A stretch of DNA of 64,000 nt from Saururus chinensis (taxonomy: Eukaryota; Streptophyta; Magnoliopsida; Piperales; Saururaceae): the NCBI GenBank assembly GCA_035235625.1, contig CP141140.1, positions 19,178,685-19,242,684 on the forward strand, given 5' to 3'. Below are positions 43,488-58,152 of the stretch, one piece after another. The notes under the pieces are model-generated. The model had not been told where the DNA came from, did no database searches, and saw only the letters and a list, made by a program, of their open reading frames with translations. The position numbers and the translations under genes were made by a program. Position 1 is the first letter of the stretch. Each line of letters opens with the position of its first letter.

Positions 43488-46400
43488 TTAGACCATGTAA
43501 GTCATGCCAACCTGCATCAGATTTGTATGGGGTACACTCAAAGTCGCTATTCCCCTTCTGCAGTTCTTTCTTAGAAAGGCGTAAAAGTAATTTATCACAA
43601 GTTTTTTAAAAAACCATGAATCCTTCCTAGCTCGAATATCACCATGTCCAAGAAGATAAACAACCCCTGATTCTTTGGCCTGGCGTATAAATGAAAGCTC
43701 CCTCTCAAGACTCTGATCCGCTTCGGATAGGTCAAGTTCAGATGCCACATCATCAACGTGGACTTCACTTGACGTACTCGCTTCCACAATCTCTTTCCCG
43801 ACCCCTCGGAACTCAGCCAAGAGTGGCACTCCAAGGGAATAAACACTTCCATTTGGGGCCAGCAGAAGTCTTGAAGATGATACCTCACTTTCTGATTCTG
43901 TTTCTCCATCGTCATCACTTTCTAACGACCTTTCTTGTGCTTCTCTGCGAATAAATTTTTCAAGGCTCTCTATCAAAAGTTGCTCAAATGTCTGATGATT
44001 TTCTTTTCGAACATCCTTGTAACCATATCTAAGCACAAAAAAACACAGAACATAAGTATAACAGGAAATGCAGAGTGAAATTAGCAAATAAAAATGAAAC
44101 TGAAACACATTAAACTTATTTGAATTTAAAACTATAGCAAAGCCAAAAAACACCTCACTGCCCAACCATTTCATTGGCAATAATATAGCTAGGCAGATAA
44201 ACTACCTAGAGACCAACAACTATAACTCTACTAAGGGATAACTGATAGGATAACAAGACCAACCCATTAAGTGAATTTCATCTAATGGGTTTTTTCTATG
44301 CTCGTATGATTTATCAACTCCAAAAAGCAAGGGAAAAGGATAACATCATTTGAATATTACTTACCTAGCTACGCAGCGGAATATGTGGTAGTTCTTAGGG
44401 CAGGCACGCCGAAAGAGAAACCTTTCATTCTGAGGGACAACGGGGACTGGTACATACTTTATACACACAAATATGATCATTGAGTGGATTGCAGGAAGAG
44501 ATGTCAGAAAATGACCAAAAATTGCTGGAATACCTTTAACTAACTCATTGTAAACTAATCCAATCCCAGGGGCCCTAATGGTCCCCAGATTACAACCCAA
44601 CTGTAGCAATAAATCCATTGACAGCTTCTGTTTGACCTCTGTTTCATACTTGAGCTTGCTTCCATAGTTCCAGATGAACATTATCATAAACACCACCGCA
44701 GCAAAAACAAGCAGGACCCAGCTTCCATCACCCACGCTCCCCAAGACAGATGAGAAGAAGAGAAGCTCCAAGCCCAAAAAGATAATCCCAAAACCCAGAA
44801 CAATGAGTATGTTTATTTGCCATATCAGAAGCATGACAATAGTCACTAAAATCGTTGTAGCCATCATTATACCAAGCTCAGCAATGCCTGTTTGAAAATT
44901 GAAATAAGAAAAATAGAAATCAAAAGTAGAGAAAAGGAAGAAAATGACAGGATCATTTTAGCAAAAACAATTATTAATAAATTTGACAGGAAATCCGGAT
45001 TACCATATGCATTGCCTATCTCATTGATACTTTCAAACATAATAACAAACAGGAGACAGAAAACCAGCAGAAACCAATTAATGACTGGGATGTAAATCTG
45101 GCCCATAAACTTTCGAGAAGTGTGAATGATTTTAAGGCGAGGGAAGCAGCCAAGAGCTGTTGATTGCTTAATACAAGAGAAAGTTGCGGTAATCATCGCT
45201 CGACTCGCTATTAGTGCAGCAACATTAGCTATTAAAAAAATTGGCCAGAAAGCTCCACCTGAAAGGAAACAATTTGTCAATGTCATCGTCAATTTTTACT
45301 CAGTTGAATTGTGCTAATCAACATCATAATCCTTACATTGGCAAAATCTCAAATTATTTATGTTTGTTAACTGCTTATCCTAAAAGCTCAATATTTTAGG
45401 GGGAAAAATACTATTTACATTACACATTAACACCTGGCACATGTAAGCACCACTTAGTGTTACATATGAGCACATACATGCGGGCACACAAAACAAGCAA
45501 CATTGTGTCCCTTACAAAGCTTAGAACCTTTAGGTTTAATACCATGTTAGCTGACCACTTCTCCTAGAAGCTCAAGCCATCAGTGAACTATGTATATCAA
45601 TATACCCCTGTGCATGCAGGCTAATTTAGTCCCTGCATGAGGACACAGATACTAGGGATACATAGCAAGGAATTTTGCCAATTGAAGTGAGGACTCCCAT
45701 CTGATACCATGATGTTTAACCAACTTTTCCTACATGCTCAAGCTATTAAGGAAATAACAACTATTTATAGAAACACACTAACAATTAGAAACCCAGGAAC
45801 ATCAAACGTTGAAAATAAGGGCTTCAAGGGTTTTCAGATAAAGGCAAAGCAAAAGATAATGAATATAGGCATGACACCTGAAGACATTGGAATGCACATT
45901 ATATCATCATCAACATCAACTATTCCAATCTTTACCTACTTTAAAATTTTTCATTTTCCAGTTTCACGTGCTTTAAATTCCAAACATGAGTACTGAAAAA
46001 CAAAAAAGGAATTTGGAATTTGGAATTTGCAAAGATTAAATTAAGCATTGCTCATTACCCTCTAATTTTAAAATGCTGAAGAACATTCCTCATGCATGAA
46101 GTGCCCCTCAAGCTTTAAGGAAGACCTTTTCTTAATTTTTTGTTTTATCTTCAATTATTAAAATAGAACTTTAAGGCTTGAGTTGTTGTGTTGGGCTCGA
46201 GTCCTTGATTCAGCTTATTTTTAAGTTTTTTTTTTTCTTTTTGAGTTTAAAATAATACATCATCATTTTTGTCATATTTAGATTAGATACACACATAAAA
46301 TAGAGACCAGTCCATTAGTTTGAGCTGCACGGTATCACGATACAACCACATTTCTCAAGGAGTAAGCAGATTTGAATCACTTGGCCAGCCCCTCCATTAA

Positions 46401-49400
46401 AATGTACTATTGGATATCGATTCCATGGCTCATGATGTCCAGGTTCATGTATGTTTATGCTCATGTTGCTTTGTAAGGGAGCCTAAGTCCCCAAGTGAGT
46501 CATGCTAGATGGGTAAGGTAGGTGTCACCAACTTTATTAACTTTCCTGCTCATTGAAGATATGAGATTAGTGCCATTTGGATGCCAATTTGTGACAAATT
46601 TTGTGGAGAATTTATAGAGATTATCCAAAATTGTGTTTGGGAATACCACAAAATTGAATAGCGTGAATCTTCCATATATTCGACAAGAAGAGCCTAGAAT
46701 AGATTTTAAAGAGATGAATCAAATTCAATTACATATTCAAATTGCCATGCACAACAACCTACTATCTCACTTCACCATAAAAGTACATTTGTCTTTTTTT
46801 TTTTTACAAATTTGTATCCAAACGTAAAACAAAGAGAAAAAACAGGATGAGAGTCAGAGGAAAAGCTCCCTCCTTTCCACGATTCAGATTGAGATTTGTA
46901 AAGCAAAAAGAAAAATAGAGTGGTCGGGGCTAAGATCTTAGCAGCAAGAGAGTATGGCTGCCCCCCAAGTCCCCTCTAGTTTTCGACATTGCTTCTGGTC
47001 TCAAATGCTTGTGCCTCTCAATCTCTTTGCTAATCCAACCCTGTTTTTGAAAATTACCTCTTGATTTTTCTGGCCTATTATGAACTCTTCAAGTTGGGTT
47101 CTTGTGAATTGTAGAAAGAGGACGAAGAAGGGAGATGTTCCACTGGTCCAAGTCAAATGAGTCAAAGACGAAAGGGGAGAAGCTTGAGACGACGAGAGGA
47201 GAGGGAAGGAGTTAGGGCTAATTGATTCTTCCTTAATTAAAACCAAAGGCTCTAAGCTTTTTACATACTATTGCTCTTAGTGGGCCTGGGCTTTTATTAG
47301 CCTACATAACAACGAATAAACCTAACAAGAGCCTTATGGGCCATAATCAAAACTACTAATCTAAATGAGAAATAGACAATTCATAACAATCTACCATGTT
47401 CTGCTACTGCCTTGACCTCAAGGCGCAAAATATGGAAATCAAGGAAAGAATTCCTCAGGAAGTCACAAAGCATGGCTAATCAGAAGGCGTCTAGCCCACG
47501 ACATCACCCCATGTTGGTCTACGTTAGCAAAATCCCCCTTATACTCACCGAACGCAAATTCTGGCACAATACATGCACTCGTCTCAGGCTGAAATTGCAG
47601 AGGGAAGCTCAGCTGAGTCTCCGCAGCCCTCTGGTGCTGGTGTCTCTATGGAAGAGCAACGCCATAGTGGACAGTGCCTAGAGCCCACACAGATCAGCTT
47701 GTGGCCGGGACGGCGGCAGGCACTGCTGAGTGCTGGTTTGGCGAGGCTTGAGCCATGGGCAAAACAGCAAAGGCAAGAGGCCGCGGCTAACGCTGGCCTT
47801 GCACCTCCCCCCAACTGCCACGATGGAGGCACCCACGTGGCTGTCCAATGGGCGTGCGAAGGACACCTATTGCTCAGCTATGAGGGCGCAAAACTCATGC
47901 AACAGCTCTGTGAAGACATGGAGCATAGCGGTGTCAAGGGGGAGGCTAGCTTTGGCGGCTGCTGTAGGTGGAAAGGGGCCAGCGACAGCCATTCTAGTTG
48001 TCACAGCAAAGAACTGCAGGCCTGCTTTGATCTGATTGAGGTCCACAGTTGTGCATGTAGTGGAGGCGCCGTGCATGCTGCCAACGCGCAGATACGGTCA
48101 GGCGGTACTTTGGGATCCACTGTCAGCTGGGGGGATGTGAGATGAGCCTGCGCCGCCCTGGTTTTTCTTGTCTTTGGCCACCATGCTCTTAGTTTGGACC
48201 ATGAACGCTGACCCGGTGAGGAATGACGACTCCGATACCAGTGTTATGAACCCTTAAAGTTGGGTTCTTGTGAAGTGTAGAAAGGGGACGAAGAAGGGAG
48301 AGGTTCCACTGGTCCAAGTCAAACCAGTCAAAGACAAAAGGGGAGAAGCTTGAGAGGATGAGAGGAGAGGGAAGGAGTTAGGGCTAATTGATTCTTCCTT
48401 CATTGAAATCAAAGGCTCAAAGCCTTTTACATGCTATTGCCCTTAGTGGGCCTGGGCTTTTATTAGCCTACATAACAACGAATAGACCTAACAAGATCCT
48501 TATGGGCCATAATCAAAACTACTACTCTAAATGAGAAATAGACGATTCATAACATGGCCAGTTCTTCTAATTGTAAGACGCCATTTATCACGCATTCCCT
48601 GCTCCATGTAACTGCACTAAGTGGCATTTACCGTCCTTTTTCTCAACAACAAAAACCCTAATTAAGTACTAAACTTGCGCGTTAGGCCCATTTGGGCCCA
48701 AATGAAAACTCAATACTTTGGCACATGATTGAACTCAAATGTTCCATTATTATCGTGTTATAGGTAACATTCACATGCCTAAATATCATACTTTTACTTA
48801 TTCTTCTTGTCTCATTTTATTTATATGGTTTCTGCGTTTTTGTTCACATTTTTAGTTTTATACCTAGAATTTGATGTTCATGAGGCTTACATCTAAGGCA
48901 TCAACGCTTAAGCCTCACCTTTTTATGAGTGGAATGCCTTGTGGCTCCCCTCATGACTTTAGAAACACTAAGTGCATATCTGGAGAGTGCAATACATGCT
49001 ATGAACATGCTCTTCACCGACAGCGAGCTGCTATGTCAGCTAAAAATAATAGTAATCGTACTATCACTGGAAAGAAATGTTCTCAACTTGCTGTGGTGAT
49101 TCTCTCTGGAAAATCACCATATGCATCAGAATAAATCAATAAAATTGGTAAGACTATACCAGTATTTTTATACTACAAAATTCTGGGTGGTACATTCATG
49201 TAGAAAATCTTTCTACACATGACTTCTTCAGGAAGTTCTACCTCCATCCTCCACATAACACCATGAACAGCAGCCCTTCCTAGGCCCCAAAAATGTGTTG
49301 ACTCACTTTCTTGTCCCACACCTTAAAAGCTCATTTTTGCCTTTTGTATGAGTCAAGTCTGACAAACACATAGCAGACACTGAAAAAACTAAAAAAACAC

Positions 49401-52400
49401 GAATTCTCCGAACTTCACACAAATTCTATATTTAGCTTTTTACGAAGACAAATTCCAGTTGTCAAAATAAAATCTAACAAGAGTAAACTTAGCAAACTTA
49501 TTGCAAGTGCAATGACACACAAGTAGCAAAAGAGGCCTGTACTCACTTGGAATAGAAGAAAAAAAGACTTGCTTAGATTGTGTTTGATTTTCCATCAGGA
49601 ATGCAGCTTGACCAAGGTAGCCTAATAAAAGGCATGGGAAAACTAGAAACGCAAAAGTAAGCTGCAGAAAACACAAGAAAATTCAGAAGCAGGTCTTTCA
49701 ACCAGAAGAAGACGACACTCAAATTACTCTTCTAATGAGTATAGTAAATTGTCTAATAAAACTCATTACTGAGTACATCTAATACAATAATTTACCTGCA
49801 CTGATCTCACCGAGAAGTAACAAAGATCTGCAAACATTGCCTCAGAACCTGACAAGATATCACTAATCAGCTTTCAATAATGCCATCCAAAATATCTTTT
49901 TCTTTGTTTCAATTCTTAAACTATCATAAACTATGACATAAAAAATTGTATTATTCCTGGCAAGTGACTAGAACACCAATTAGATGCTTCTAATAGTAAA
50001 CCAGCATTTGCCATAAGCAATTAGCTAAATGACTGTTTTTGAGGGTATCTCAAGATAATCTGTTTTGAGTTCAACATCCAAGAAGTTTTTCCTACTGACC
50101 ACTAATTCCTCCACTTCTGAGTAGAAGAAAAGGAGAAAAACAACCTGCACAGCCATCAGCAAAACAAATCCACAATTGTACTCATTATTGGTGAAACCAG
50201 TCACAAAATCTGGTCCTCCTAAAACAATTCTGTGAATGTGGACAAATAATTGTTTCTAATAAAGTGAAATTTGCATCTCGTTTAAAAGCCTCAATACTGC
50301 CAATGATGCCAATGTTTGCAGTGGTTAAGCTTTTCTCAAGAGGGAGTACAACATGAACAGGCCATAATTTGTTAAATGAGTATCTTTGGACTGTTGGCAT
50401 GGACATACTTAATTTTAGTTTTCACAGGAAAGATGATGACAATAACAAAGCCACTATAACTGTCACCAGATTCGAACAGGAATATACTGGTCAAAAAGCA
50501 TTTATATACAAGTCGATAGTCTAGATTTCTAGGGAAAAGCACCACCTATTCTAATCCACAGAGCTTTCTGTAGTTACCTGTTGCAGACAGAAGACAGCCT
50601 CCAAGAGCCAGCCAAGCCTGAGTTGAGTTCCTTTTGAAATAATAGTATATATGCAAGGGATTAAAGGCCCTAAACACATATTTGTCATGCTTTATAATGT
50701 TGTAGATCCCAACACCTCCAAGGGAGCAAAACCATATGAACAGTGCAGGGCCCACTGCAAGTCCCACTTTGCTTGTCCCAAACCTCTGTACGCTGAACAA
50801 AATTACAAGAAAAGCCACCGAAATCATCATCACCTCATCTGCAGAAATTTTAAAGGGAAAAGATGCAATAAATATATTGAACTCGAGGGTAGTCAAACAT
50901 GGGATCATATAAACAAATGACACATAGTCACCTTGGTGAACACCAGCTATTTCAACTCTTAAACCATTCACAGCTGACATGACTGCAATCAACAAGGTAA
51001 TATGTTAAATTCCTTTAAGGAAAGCTTAGCCAACTATGTTCGAAAAAAAAATCAGATTTGTATCGTCCAAATATATATATGAAAATCATATGGTAAAAAA
51101 CCTGACATAGCTGGGGTAATCACTCCATCTGCTATCACCATTGAAGTACCAAAAAGCACTAACATCAGAAGGAGCTTTTTCAGTGGATATGAATTCTCAA
51201 GCCTCTCCTTGATCTTTAGTGACCTCTCCAGTTCTGGAGAGGGCACTTTGAGCCGAAAACTTGAGATGCGGGCATCTGAAGGGAGTTGGTTTGGGATAAG
51301 ACTTACCTTTGCATGCCTAGAAATCAATGAGTACAGAGCAAATGTACCACCTGAAACATTAAAAGATACTTCAATGGAAAAATGGACAAGGGAAATTTAT
51401 TGAAAGATATAAAGACTCATCCAAGTAGTGGACACCACAACTTTAGGATGGCATATGTAAAAGACACTCCAATTGTATCAAAAGAACCACATCTGAACAA
51501 GCTCCTTAAAAAATTGCCTTTATTAAGACAGTATTAAAGTTTTGCTAATATTATGAGATATCCTAGATCTTCACTGCAGTATCTTCAATCATTGGCCAGA
51601 TATTTCAGATTTCCCAACTGGATCAAAAGATCCCCTTAAATGGTAATTCCAGATTGTCAGAATATATTTCATGCACACATACACAAATAGATGGGTGCAA
51701 GCACATATGTACTTAAAGGATAAAGCTAAAATTTTCATTTACCTTCGCCGTCATCATTAGCCCATAGAACAACGAACACGTACTTTATCAATGGGATGAG
51801 AATTAAAGTATACAAAACTAGGGATAGTGCTCCAAGAACGTCCTCCTTCCCCTGAATTGGAGCTTTGTTGAACATCACATCAAATGTATACAGAGGACTC
51901 GTACCAACATCACCAAAAACAACACCAAGTGTCTGAATGACAAGCACAATTTTCCTGGCCAAAGTAGAATCCTGCAGTTACATCTACACGCAAGTCAGAT
52001 TCAAAACTTCACCCTAAACGTGCCCCCAGAGGACCTTTCCAGTCTAAAAATCAACCCCTTTTATCTGAAAAATCAGCAAGTCAAATGAGCAACACAGCCA
52101 TAAAAACCAAACTAAGTCCCAACTACAGATAATTACAAAGCAATATTGGAAATCGCAGTTTTAGTGTATGTAGCCTCCTAGTCAACAGCTTTTACTAACT
52201 CTCGAAAGGCGCAACGTCCACATTCACAACGCACCATATAATACAAATATTAATCCCACTCAAGGTCCCAAATCATCATCTGAAATATGTCATAAACAAC
52301 TACAAGTCCTTACTAAAAGTTGCATGATACTATATAATAAATAAAAGACAAACAACACAACTAAATCAAAGTATGAAACACTTTTAGCCGGAAGTGCAGA

Positions 52401-52859
52401 AAGCTCACGACTATGAGAACAGGTCAAACATTAAACAACGACATGTACGAGCTCCTTGCTCCGTTATTATAATGGCATTCCCCAAAACATTGTCCCACAG
52501 TTGTTTTTCCTACAACCATGAACCACCCTCACAGCAGTATATCATTCCTCACCACTCAAACACCTACTTGAACCAAACGAAGATCATCACACGCAGAATT
52601 ATTATGATACCTCGTAGTCTTGTCTTTGAGCCCCGGGGACCTCGAGTGCCTCCACATCAAAGGAATCGATGCTAGGGCCGGTACGAATCAGGCGCTGCTC
52701 TCCGTTGTCATCGTCCTCGGAATCGAGCGGAAAGCGAGACGGCAAATCGTCGCTGTCGTCACCCCCCGAAACATCCTCGTCCTCGAACACCCACCTCGAT
52801 TCCATTGAATCCATGGAGCCGAATCCGCCATTCTCCCTCTCAGAGCCCTCCTCCGCCAT
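43488..52859 (-). CDS. KUP7-like: KUP/HAK potassium transporter (KUP7/KUP12 type)
   Basis: The gene has ten exons (minus): 52611-52859, 51743-51971, 51102-51350, 50932-50982, 50578-50838, 49796-49848, 49547-49661, 45004-45258, 44365-44887 and 43488-44028. All introns are GT-AG and the phases close to 841 aa. KUP/HAK/KT proteins are 12-helix K+ transporters, probably K+/H+ coupled, at the plasma or vacuolar membrane. The N-terminus [10 protein letters not shown], the acidic leader and [20 protein letters not shown] mark the KUP7/KUP12 clade. [15 protein letters not shown] spans about 99-113, and the long cytosolic C-terminus has [35 protein letters not shown] and the family ending [11 protein letters not shown]. 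Intron 7 is 4.3 kb and hosts a TRIM-like retroelement. Intron 4 is only 93 bp. Exon 3 contains a perfect cryptic donor (AAG|GTAAGT). No coding damage is visible. Assignment to KUP7 rather than KUP12 is not settled. Confidence 0.95.
47071..47075. repeat. Target-site duplication TGGCC, left
   Basis: Identical to 48555-48559. Confidence 0.92.
47076..47388 (-). repeat. TRIM 3' LTR (left)
   Basis: 313 bp, matching 48242-48554 with roughly 25-30 differences by eye. Its first bases are TATTATGAAC, where the terminal TG is mutated. Confidence 0.92.
48228..48240 (-). promoter_or_regulatory. Primer-binding site of the TRIM-like element
   Basis: On the minus strand it reads TGGTATCGGAGTC, one base after the LTR end. 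This is the initiator tRNA-Met complement with two changes. Confidence 0.8.
48242..48554 (-). repeat. TRIM 5' LTR (right)
   Basis: 313 bp with intact TGTTATGAA and TTCATAACA ends. Confidence 0.92.
48555..48559. repeat. Target-site duplication TGGCC, right
   Basis: Identical to 47071-47075. Confidence 0.92.
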
Positions 52860-53560
52860 TTTCCAAATGCCCAAAACAAACCAACTAAATTCTACCAGCA
52901 ACAACCAAAACCACCCATTTCATTAAAAAAGACACCAAAGTAGCATGCAAGGGGAGGTTCCCGAGCTGCAATCAGAAATCAGCCTAAACAAAATTATCTA
53001 AAAACCAACTACAGAAAATTCAGAAAAAACGGTTAAAATTAAAACAGATTGATTCCGGCAAACAGAAACCAAATTTTTAAAAGACAAAAAACACAGCACA
53101 AATCGAAGTGCCAAGGAACCCAAAATGACAAGAAAAAAAACACAAAATTAGCAGGAGATTCAGTGAAATGGAAGCTTCATAATGAATCAACAGAAACAAA
53201 AGTGGGGATGAACCTCAAGGCCCAATCAGACACAAAATCTGTTTGTTCTTAAGAAGAAGAAAAAAAAACAAAATCTGATTTTTCAAAGCAATTTTCGTGG
53301 AGTGGGGAGAGGTCGTGGGAAGGAGGCCAAGCTGCTTCCAGATCGCAGCTTTTACAAAGTTGGGTACGGCGGCTTCGTGTCGGAAAGGAAAACGGCTCGT
53401 AAAGCTGGACATTGACGCACACTCTCTGGGCCTCTCCTCTGGTTTTCTTGCGGGCCCACGGAATATCGAGGGAATTATCGGGGCCGAGAAGGCCCAGTAC
53501 GAGAGCCGCCTTACCTGCTTTCCGCTAGAGTGAAACCAATTCAAGATGGGCCCGCAGAGT
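52860..53560 (-). promoter_or_regulatory. Upstream/5' leader region of the KUP gene
   Basis: Sequence before the KUP ATG is purine/pyrimidine-skewed. GC content rises at 53290-53540, suggesting a non-coding first exon or core promoter there. A 5'-UTR intron is plausible, but its borders cannot be fixed from sequence alone. Open frames here on either strand have no family signature. Confidence 0.4.
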
Positions 53561-56500
53561 CAGGGTCATGTAAGACCTATCCATTTATTGATACAAACAA
53601 CAATGTACAAACCACAAGATGAGTGTCTTTGCTGTGTTCTGTCAGATTAATTTCTGGGTCATTTATGGGGCTGGGAATAGAGCCCAATCCACCCATTTTA
53701 CCCCTAGGTCTAAAGCTCTATTTTAGAATTAATTCACCCTTAGTTTGATATAAGACGAACTCCACATTCACTTTAAATAGCATGATTTAATAATCCATTT
53801 TCTTAATTACTTTCTTAGAGTTAATCTCCAAAACTCATCAACTTCATTAGTTAATATAGGCTTCTCTTTTACAGTACATTTATTTAAAATTATAAATAAT
53901 ATATTTATTCTAAGTTATTCTAGATAAATAATATATTTATCACGTTAAGTATTTTTTCATTGTTTAAACAATATAATATATTGCACAAATTTTTATATTG
54001 TCATACATAATAAAATGAATTTATTCTTATTTTAGCCATTTTTCTTATAAAGAAATTTCAAATTTTGATATATAACTCTATTTTGACAATAAAAACTCCA
54101 AAGTGACTTAATTCAAATAGGTTTGAAGCCAAGTCCAGATCTTGAGCTTCGAACTTTGATTCTACCATTCAACCCGAACAACTAATAAGTAGATTATTAT
54201 AGGAAAAGTTTATCCGTACCATTTTGACATAGGTTTTTAATGTACCATGCCTCATGGCTTCTTCACAAACCTTTAAGTATTATCTTATATTCTCTCCGTC
54301 CCAAATTAATAGTTGCATTTGAAACAACATTGTCCCAAATTAATAGTTTCAATTTGTTAAACATTGTGTAGGTGGACAAAAAACATGTATATCATATATA
54401 TTATCTAAGCAATATAGTTACATAACTAGCAAGTAATAAGTTGAAAAATTTTACTTTTTTACGAAACTAAGTTTAACTAAAGCAATGATGATCTTTATAA
54501 TTATTATAATAAATATATATAATTTAAAGTGCATGTTAAAGTTATAAATTAACATATTTTTAAAAAAATAGAATGAACTTCTAAAAGTCAAACACACTAA
54601 TGCAATAAAAATAATAAACTTTGATAAAAAAAATAAAGAAAAGCTACATACTTCTCTATGGGTTCTATTGGAAAAAAATATCTTCTTACCCCATGATCCG
54701 AATACACTGTCTTGCAAAACAGTCATACAAATATTTTTTTTGAACATATAAACAAAGTTATGAAGTTATATGAGTGGGAAGACATTAGATTACATGAAAT
54801 TATTTTCCATTTGTGATCCTTGTATAAAGAAATTTATACTTGAATATATATTACTCTTACAAATGAAATTTAGAAACATAGAATAAGAAGAGGGATTCAA
54901 ATTTCTCTAAAGAAATCCTATAATGAGACCAAATTATTTAAAGAAATGATCATCTAACTATAGCAAGATAGTAAAAACTCAACTAATTGATCACTTGAAT
55001 GCTTAGAAGTTGTCTCATCTATTTTTTGAGGGAGACAATGCCCTACCAGATGAAGTTCATCAACAAATTTATTGCTTTCTTCTAATTCTTCACTACCTAA
55101 TTAGCTCTATAGAATTCTATAGTACAACAGTGTTAACACCTTTGTCATCTTCCTTTATTTATAAGCACAAGAAGAAGAATAGGAGGTAAATGAGAATATC
55201 ATGAACAAATCAAGATGACACGTATTTATTGAACTTAATCTAAGTCCAAGTGAAAGATCCCACCTTCCATTAATATCATGAAGTCTTTGAATTTGTACCT
55301 GTAATCAAAATCATGACTTTACAAATATATGCCTAAGGATAAATGGCATGTAAAGGTACTGACTCACATGCAAAACTAAGTAAGAATTAGAAGATATTAG
55401 TAGTAGAGTTGTAGAGACGGACCTAATTTCATCAGCATAGTTTGCAAAGTCAACGACAACTTCACCCAATACACAACCTTTTGATGATCCCTATAAACCA
55501 AATAACATTTTTTGCATTCAGAACCAAAAGTAAAATTTAGGAAGATTAACACGCATATTTTACTAAGAAACTAATAATTTAGTAACTTTCTCATTGAAAT
55601 TTCTAGTTTTCAAATCATGTTTAAGTAATTGTTTGGATATGGAATTTCTATAAGATTCTATCGATTTTGTCTCAATTCCTACCCGAATTATTGGAATCAT
55701 GTTTGTGTGTAGAAGGTGGAAAGTTGATTCCAAGCCGTTTCGAGTTAGAATCGGCCATTACCACTAAATCACCTCATGAGGTAATTTTGTCGATTCTGAC
55801 TCTCAACCCTTATTTCAAAATTGCAGATTTTGTTACTTTTTAACGGTTACTTCTTGTATCAATTTAAGCCTCGAGAAGTGTGCTATATAGATGGGGTACT
55901 TTAAAAGTTTAAAATTACGTACTGGTGTGGGATATTGTTTGATAGGGATTGAATTTATGAGTATAAATAGTGTCCAAGAACGTGCATGTCCGAGTTTAGG
56001 AGATAAAGTTATATTAGTTTAAAATTTTAAAATTAGGTTTGACACGACCTTTGAATTTATTATAAAAAAATTATTACCAACTATAATTCATGTTCAACAG
56101 TGAATCTTTGGAATTAATTCCAAAAAGTTTCACTTCCATTTATAAAAAATTCAACACCCAAACAACCCCTAAATCTAATTGTAGTGCCCCGACTTTAAAT
56201 TAAAGGTTGGTTGTACTTAAAGGCAGGTTAAGATCAACTGTGTACATAATAGTAACTATTCATTAATTTAGAGAATGTTGTTACATATGAAACAAAACTA
56301 TGAAGAAGTTAAATTCAGATTTATTTTACTTGTTAATTGTAGCAAACAAGATCAATCCAAAGGGAAAGCCTTGTGTAACAAATAAAATAATTATGAAAAA
56401 TATAGAGGAAAGAAAAACTAAGAAGAAAAGAGTAGAAGAGGATTGAGGCAATAAAAAGTTAAGAAATAAAGAAAAGAAAATATTAAAACATTAAGGGTCA

Positions 56501-56924
56501 TTGTAACATCTAGTGATGTTCTTCATGTGTCATATCATCTCAGTTAAAATTGAATGAAGATTATATTAAACTATAAGATATGAACATTAAAAGAAAAAAT
56601 AAATATAGAAAATATTTTGGATAGATGAAGGATAAAAATAATTATTTATTCAAGAATTCTATGTATCTAAATCAGAAAAAATTAAAAAAGAGAACCATCA
56701 AGCATCTTATGTATCCAAATCACAATGAAAGAAGAAGAAGAACAATATTACATAAATATTACTTTAAATAATCAATGCTTACTTTAAACCATTTACGAAA
56801 GTGAGCCCAAACTTACATAATTTTTTTCATGATATATGTCCTCATTAAATTGTAATTGATATATAATTTTTATGTATAATATATATTTTTTTAAAATAAA
56901 AATATTGAAGACACAAATACTAAT
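53561..56924. other. Intergenic AT-rich DNA
   Basis: No gene was recognised. A half-copy of a Stowaway-like terminus (CTCTCCGTCCCAAATTAATAG) lies at 54290-54310, with a second CCCAAATTAATAG at 54333. Several 10-20 bp A/T runs are present. The open frame at 54451-54747 is low complexity. Confidence 0.4.
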
Positions 56925-57010
56925 ATACTCATTCTGTTTCAAATTAATAGATTTATTTAGTTTTTAAAAATAAACTAAAATTAGTTCAATTGAAGAACCA
57001 AATGGAGGTA
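56925..57010. repeat. Stowaway-like MITE
   Basis: It starts TACTCATTCTGTTTCAAATT and ends TGGAGGTA, with inner inverted arms TAATAGATTTATTTAG and related sequence. A degenerate member of the family seen at 60331. Confidence 0.6.

Positions 57011-58152
<1,142 letters not shown>

Larger units (their letters stand above)
47076..48554 (-). mobile_element. TRIM-like non-autonomous LTR retrotransposon
   Basis: The element is 1479 bp: two 313-bp LTRs enclosing 853 bp, with the 5-bp target duplication TGGCC at 47071-47075 and 48555-48559. LTR ends are TGTTATGAA/TTCATAACA (the left copy has TATTATGAA). The primer site next to the right LTR and the purine-type ACATGGTAGAT next to the left LTR show minus orientation. 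The interior is GC-rich with open frames but no gag, protease, integrase or RT, so it depended on another element. Its size fits the TRIM/SMART class, and the primer site and 5-bp duplication fit a copia-type partner. Confidence 0.92.
45259..49546 (-). other. Large intron 7 of the KUP gene
   Basis: This 4288-bp intron, between GTGAGT at the donor and TTTCAG at the acceptor, contains the TRIM-like element and otherwise unassigned AT-rich DNA. An open frame at 48871-49134 (87 codons, plus) has no family that I recognise. Confidence 0.8.

Noticed and set aside
47573..48145. 190-codon open frame and overlapping frames on both strands
   Set aside because: The frame lies inside the GC-rich interior of the minus-oriented TRIM-like element. 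There is no domain, and high GC makes stops rare in every frame.
50185..50406. 73-codon minus-strand frame within KUP intron 5
   Set aside because: It is not part of the KUP reading frame, has no recognisable family, and lies between two well-supported exons whose phases join without it.
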